Shown in pieces: positions 7,250-9,525 of a stretch of 9,525 bases of DNA (positions within the stretch are counted from its first letter, which is position 1; every line of letters starts with the position of its first letter). The notes under the pieces were generated by a model. That model did not search any database, had not been told where the DNA came from, and saw only the letters and a program-made list of their open reading frames with translations. The position numbers and the translations under genes are program-made. Source of the DNA: Fimbriimonadaceae bacterium. GTDB lineage: Bacteria; Armatimonadota; Fimbriimonadia; Fimbriimonadales; Fimbriimonadaceae. The stretch is from assembly GCA_014380605.1 (NCBI GenBank), contig JACMJO010000374.1, positions 1 through 9,525 of the forward strand. The letters run 5' to 3'.

Positions 7250-8215
7250 ATGCCACCACATCGCGCTCTCATCATCGGCGTCGCCGGCCAAGATGGATCC
7301 TATTTGGCAGAGTTCCTTCTTGCCAAAGGTTACGCGGTTTATGGCATGGTGCGGGGAGCTCCAGCAGAACGGTACGAGCGCCTTGAGCACGTAAGAGACG
7401 AGCTGGAACTCCTTCAGGGAGACCTACTTGACCAAAGCTCGCTAGAGTCCGTTCTCAAGCAGACCTCCCCGACCGAAGTCTATAACCTCGCCGCGCCTAG
7501 TTTCGTGCCTACAAGTTGGACCCAGCCCGCCCTCACCTCTGAGTTCATCGCTATCGGTGTCACTAGGCTTCTTGAGGCCATGCGCAACGTAAACCCGGGC
7601 ATTCGATTTTATCAAGCTTCTAGCTCAGAGATGTTTGGCAGGGCCAAAAACGCCCCCCAAAACGAAGAAACGCCGTTCAGCCCTCGGTCGCCTTACGGTG
7701 CGGCCAAAGTCTATGCCCACCATCTAACAACCAACTATCGCGAGCGATATGACATGTTTGCCGTATCCGGCATCCTGTACAACCACGAATCCCCTCGCCG
7801 GGGACTGGAATTTGTTACTAGAAAGGTCACCGACGGCGTCGCTCAGATTAAGCTTGGAAAGAAGGACGAACTCCGTATGGGCAGCATGGACGCTTTGCGC
7901 GACTGGGGATTTGCGGGCGACTATGTCCGCGCCATGTGGCTCATGCTTCAGCAAAGGGTGCCTGACGACTATGTAATCGCCACGGGCAAGGCTCAAAGCG
8001 TTGAGGATTTGGTCGCCACTGCCTTCGAGTATGTTGGTCTGGAATGGAAACGGTACGTTGTGATCGACGAGAAGTTTGTGCGACCGTCCGAAGAATATGT
8101 CCTAGTAGGCGATCCTACAAAGGCGATGAAAGAGCTAGGTTGGACTCGAGACATTTCATTTGACCAGCTCATTCGCATGATGATCGATGCTGATATTAAG
8201 CGCCATGGAGGCTAG
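7250..8215 (+). CDS. gmd: GDP-mannose 4,6-dehydratase
   Basis: This 321-residue extended short-chain dehydrogenase converts GDP-D-mannose to GDP-4-keto-6-deoxy-D-mannose in the cytoplasm, using bound NADP. Seen: the Rossmann motif GVAGQDG (10-16) continuing into SYLAEFLLAKGY, GDLLDQSSL (57-65), VYNLAA (77-82) and the catalytic region QASSSEMFG (122-130). YxxxK is Y149-GAA-K153. The Gmd-diagnostic NHESPRRG (178-185) and RDWGFAGDYV (217-226) are present. E. coli Gmd has Thr at the active-site position where this protein has Ser (S125), a conservative change. The length fits the short Gmd type. NHESPRRG argues against its being the follow-on reductase Rmd. No reductase, epimerase or aminotransferase to finish the sugar is in the window. 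The next gene starts two bases after the stop, and its ribosome binding site lies inside the last codons here. The start at ATG 7250 lacks a clear Shine-Dalgarno site. Confidence 0.95.
   Translation: MPPHRALIIGVAGQDGSYLAEFLLAKGYAVYGMVRGAPAERYERLEHVRDELELLQGDLLDQSSLESVLKQTSPTEVYNLAAPSFVPTSWTQPALTSEFIAIGVTRLLEAMRNVNPGIRFYQASSSEMFGRAKNAPQNEETPFSPRSPYGAAKVYAHHLTTNYRERYDMFAVSGILYNHESPRRGLEFVTRKVTDGVAQIKLGKKDELRMGSMDALRDWGFAGDYVRAMWLMLQQRVPDDYVIATGKAQSVEDLVATAFEYVGLEWKRYVVIDEKFVRPSEEYVLVGDPTKAMKELGWTRDISFDQLIRMMIDADIKRHGG
8207..8211 (+). promoter_or_regulatory. Ribosome binding site deciding the TTG start of the acyltransferase
   Basis: GGAGG (8207-8211) lies in the last sense codons of gmd, six bases before TTG 8218. 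This strong Shine-Dalgarno match supports the TTG start and coupling of the acyltransferase to gmd translation. No ATG or GTG in this frame precedes the conserved domain. Confidence 0.7.
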
Positions 8216-8217
8216 GA

Positions 8218-9354
8218 TTGGGTAGCCAGACCTGCGAAGGTAGTGGCAGTCCAGGGCGCAAGGTCCCTTCTCGGCGGTCCGACTTTATCGACGCGATTAG
8301 GGGCCTCGCGGTGCTGGGTGTCATTGCCGTCCATGTCGGACAGAAGATGCCAGCCCCCTGGTTTTGGTTGAAACAACTGATGGATGCGGGCCAATACGGC
8401 GTTCAGCTGTTCTTCCTGGCCAGCGCCGTGACCCTCTACAACAGCCATGAGCATCGAAGCCAGGAACAGGGTGCAACTGCGAAGTACCTAATTCGAAGAT
8501 TTTTCAGGATCGCACCTATCTACTACCTGGCGATTCTCTTCTACTATGCCTACTTTAATGCCCAGGAGCTGAAAATTGGCATCGAAGTGCCTGTCGCCAA
8601 TTTCCTGTTTGTCCACAGCTTGTTCCCCACCACCATCAACGTCGCGCCCCCCGGGGGTTGGTCCATCGGTGTGGAGATGCTCTTCTATCTCATCCTTCTC
8701 TGGGTGTTCCGATGGGTGCATAACCTGAAATCTGCGGCTGCCTTGCTTGCCGCCACTATCCTTCTTGCCTTAGGCGCTCGGCTGATAACCGGCAACATCC
8801 GTGGAGAGGATCATTTGATGGGCGAATTCTTCCACTACTACCTTCCTAATCAACTGTATGTATTCGCCATCGGCATCTGCGCATATTTCATCGTGAAGGT
8901 TCCTCTTAACCGAGACGAACCGGCGAAACCGGCGCTTGGGTGGATGGCGTTTTTGATATCTTCTATCCTTTGTCTCTTTGTCCTGTCCCTGGTCCGAACG
9001 TCCTCGATCCTCTTTGAGATTCCGTTCGCTGTCTGTCTGGCCGGCCTCGTTGTGTCTTTGGCCAATTGGAGGCCGAATGTTCTCGTGAATCCGGTCACTT
9101 GCTTACTTGGCAAATTGAGCTTCAGCATCTATCTCGTACACTTTGTGATGCTGGACCTCAGCGTCGGCCTTTTCAAGAGATTTGGCGTTGCCGATGGCAT
9201 ATTCGGGACCCTATCCCTGTTCGCCGTGGTGACACTGCTTACCGTCGCTGTCGCGGCCGTGACCAAGCGATGGATCGAGGACCCAGGCATCGACCTTGGT
9301 CGCCGGTTCATCCGACAGATGGATTCAAAGAGAGAGGTGAATCCTGCTCTCTAG
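8218..9354 (+). CDS. Acyltransferase 3 family membrane protein (OafA-like)
   Basis: This 378-residue multi-pass inner-membrane protein probably transfers an acyl group, often acetyl, to the polysaccharide. Seen: after about 20 hydrophilic residues, the family motif DFIDAIRGLAVLGVIAVHVG (22-41) with the likely catalytic His39. GQYGVQLFFLASAVTLY (58-74), YLIRRFFRIAPIYYL (90-104) and GGWSIGVEMLFYLI (146-159) follow, then further hydrophobic segments for roughly ten transmembrane helices. The C-terminal end has LLGKLSFSIYLVHFVML (296-312) and KRWIEDPG. The usual 'SG' after LFF is here SA, a small deviation. No SGNH domain is attached, and the length is normal for the single-domain form. Start TTG 8218 is chosen because of GGAGG six bases upstream. 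It follows gmd by two bases and overlaps the next gene by 11 bases. The acyl group and target sugar are not determinable; modification of the exported glycan is inferred from context. Confidence 0.9.
   Translation: MGSQTCEGSGSPGRKVPSRRSDFIDAIRGLAVLGVIAVHVGQKMPAPWFWLKQLMDAGQYGVQLFFLASAVTLYNSHEHRSQEQGATAKYLIRRFFRIAPIYYLAILFYYAYFNAQELKIGIEVPVANFLFVHSLFPTTINVAPPGGWSIGVEMLFYLILLWVFRWVHNLKSAAALLAATILLALGARLITGNIRGEDHLMGEFFHYYLPNQLYVFAIGICAYFIVKVPLNRDEPAKPALGWMAFLISSILCLFVLSLVRTSSILFEIPFAVCLAGLVVSLANWRPNVLVNPVTCLLGKLSFSIYLVHFVMLDLSVGLFKRFGVADGIFGTLSLFAVVTLLTVAVAAVTKRWIEDPGIDLGRRFIRQMDSKREVNPAL
9332..9340 (+). promoter_or_regulatory. Ribosome binding site for the terminal GT2 gene
   Basis: GAGAGGTGA (9332-9340) closely matches the anti-Shine-Dalgarno complement. 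Its GAGG (9334-9337) ends six bases before CTG 9344. It lies within the 3' end of the acyltransferase gene and overlaps the in-frame TGA (9338-9340) that bounds the downstream reading frame, so the start must be at or after 9341. Confidence 0.6.
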
Positions 9355-9525
9355 GAACAAAGTCGCCGCCTGTGTACCCGCTTACAACAACGAAGCCACA
9401 ATCGCTCAAGCGGTAATGTCGCTCCGTTCCCAAACCGTCCCGGTTGACGACGTCTTTGTCGTCAATGACGGTTCCACCGATGCCACCCTCGCAGCGGCAG
9501 CGGGAGCCGGAGCGAGGGTGGTGAC
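9344..9525 (+). CDS. GT2-family glycosyltransferase, N-terminal part (cut by window edge), probable CTG start
   Basis: About 60 residues of a GT-A fold family 2 glycosyltransferase are visible. From CTG 9344 as residue 1 the frame gives KVAACVPAYNNEATIAQAV (6-24), the first nucleotide-binding strand. It continues to SLRSQTVPVDDVFVVNDGST (26-45), holding the NDGSTD donor and metal-binding loop at about 41-46. Such enzymes transfer sugars from nucleotide donors, typically at the inner-membrane face. No ATG, GTG or TTG lies between the in-frame TGA at 9338-9340 and the conserved region. The first in-frame ATG (9416) is past the VPAYN motif, so an uncommon CTG (or ATC 9341) start is implied, supported by the upstream Shine-Dalgarno site. 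It overlaps the acyltransferase by 11 bases. The remainder lies outside the window. Confidence 0.85.
   Translation, partial: MLSRNKVAACVPAYNNEATIAQAVMSLRSQTVPVDDVFVVNDGSTDATLAAAAGAGARVV

Noticed and set aside
8648..8657. 10-bp palindrome CCCCCGGGGG in the acyltransferase gene
   Set aside because: It encodes the conserved Pro-Gly-Gly part of the PPGGWSIGVE motif, so coding constraint explains it. The C6 run is too short to argue for slippage.
9066..9416. 116-codon + strand frame across the end of the acyltransferase
   Set aside because: It lies out of frame within a clear acyltransferase gene, has no recognisable domain, and runs across the start of the GT2 gene.

Overview
The window is a stretch of a bacterial surface-polysaccharide (O-antigen or capsule type) biosynthesis and export locus. 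All recognisable genes lie on the + strand, tightly packed, and no credible minus-strand gene was found. The Wzm/Wzt-type exporter and the co-polymerase suggest a diderm (Gram-negative-type) bacterium. GC is moderate, about 47-60% depending on the gene. I cannot place the organism more precisely: there is no rRNA, tRNA or housekeeping marker.

Layout: (1) 3-716, the C-terminal part of a WcaI/WbuB-like GT4 glycosyltransferase cut by the left edge. (2) 717-878, the only sizeable gap, with a perfect 9-bp inverted repeat and a weak sigma70-like promoter. (3) 879-2888, a Wzz/Wzc-like polysaccharide co-polymerase fused to a tyrosine-kinase-like ATPase domain whose catalytic motifs look degenerate. 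(4) 2904-3743 and 3756-5036, the ABC exporter pair Wzm (permease) and Wzt (ATPase with a C-terminal polymer-recognition domain). (5) 5021-6112, an exostosin-like glycosyltransferase candidate that starts at TTG inside the end of wzt and carries a run of nine C. (6) 6116-7162, a GT4-type glycosyltransferase. (7) 7250-8215, GDP-mannose 4,6-dehydratase (gmd). (8) 8218-9354, an OafA-like acyltransferase. (9) 9344 to the right edge, the start of a GT2 glycosyltransferase with a probable CTG start.

Working model (inference): Gmd makes GDP-4-keto-6-deoxymannose, the precursor of 6-deoxyhexoses such as D-rhamnose or L-fucose. The glycosyltransferases build a glycan on a lipid carrier, the acyltransferase decorates it, and Wzm/Wzt exports it, with Wzt's C-terminal domain reading the finished chain. 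The co-polymerase would control length or organise export. The combination of wzm, wzt, glycosyltransferases and gmd recalls ABC-dependent O-polysaccharide loci such as the Pseudomonas A-band locus. The Wzc-like partner is more typical of the Wzx/Wzy pathway.

The points most worth a second look are the C9 tract as a possible phase-variation switch, the apparently inactive kinase domain, the pairing of a Wzc-like protein with an ABC exporter, the low-GC Wzt-tail/glycosyltransferase module, and the non-ATG starts preceded by Shine-Dalgarno-like sites in a locus where the ATG genes mostly lack them. No wholly new system is evident; the genes belong to known families.
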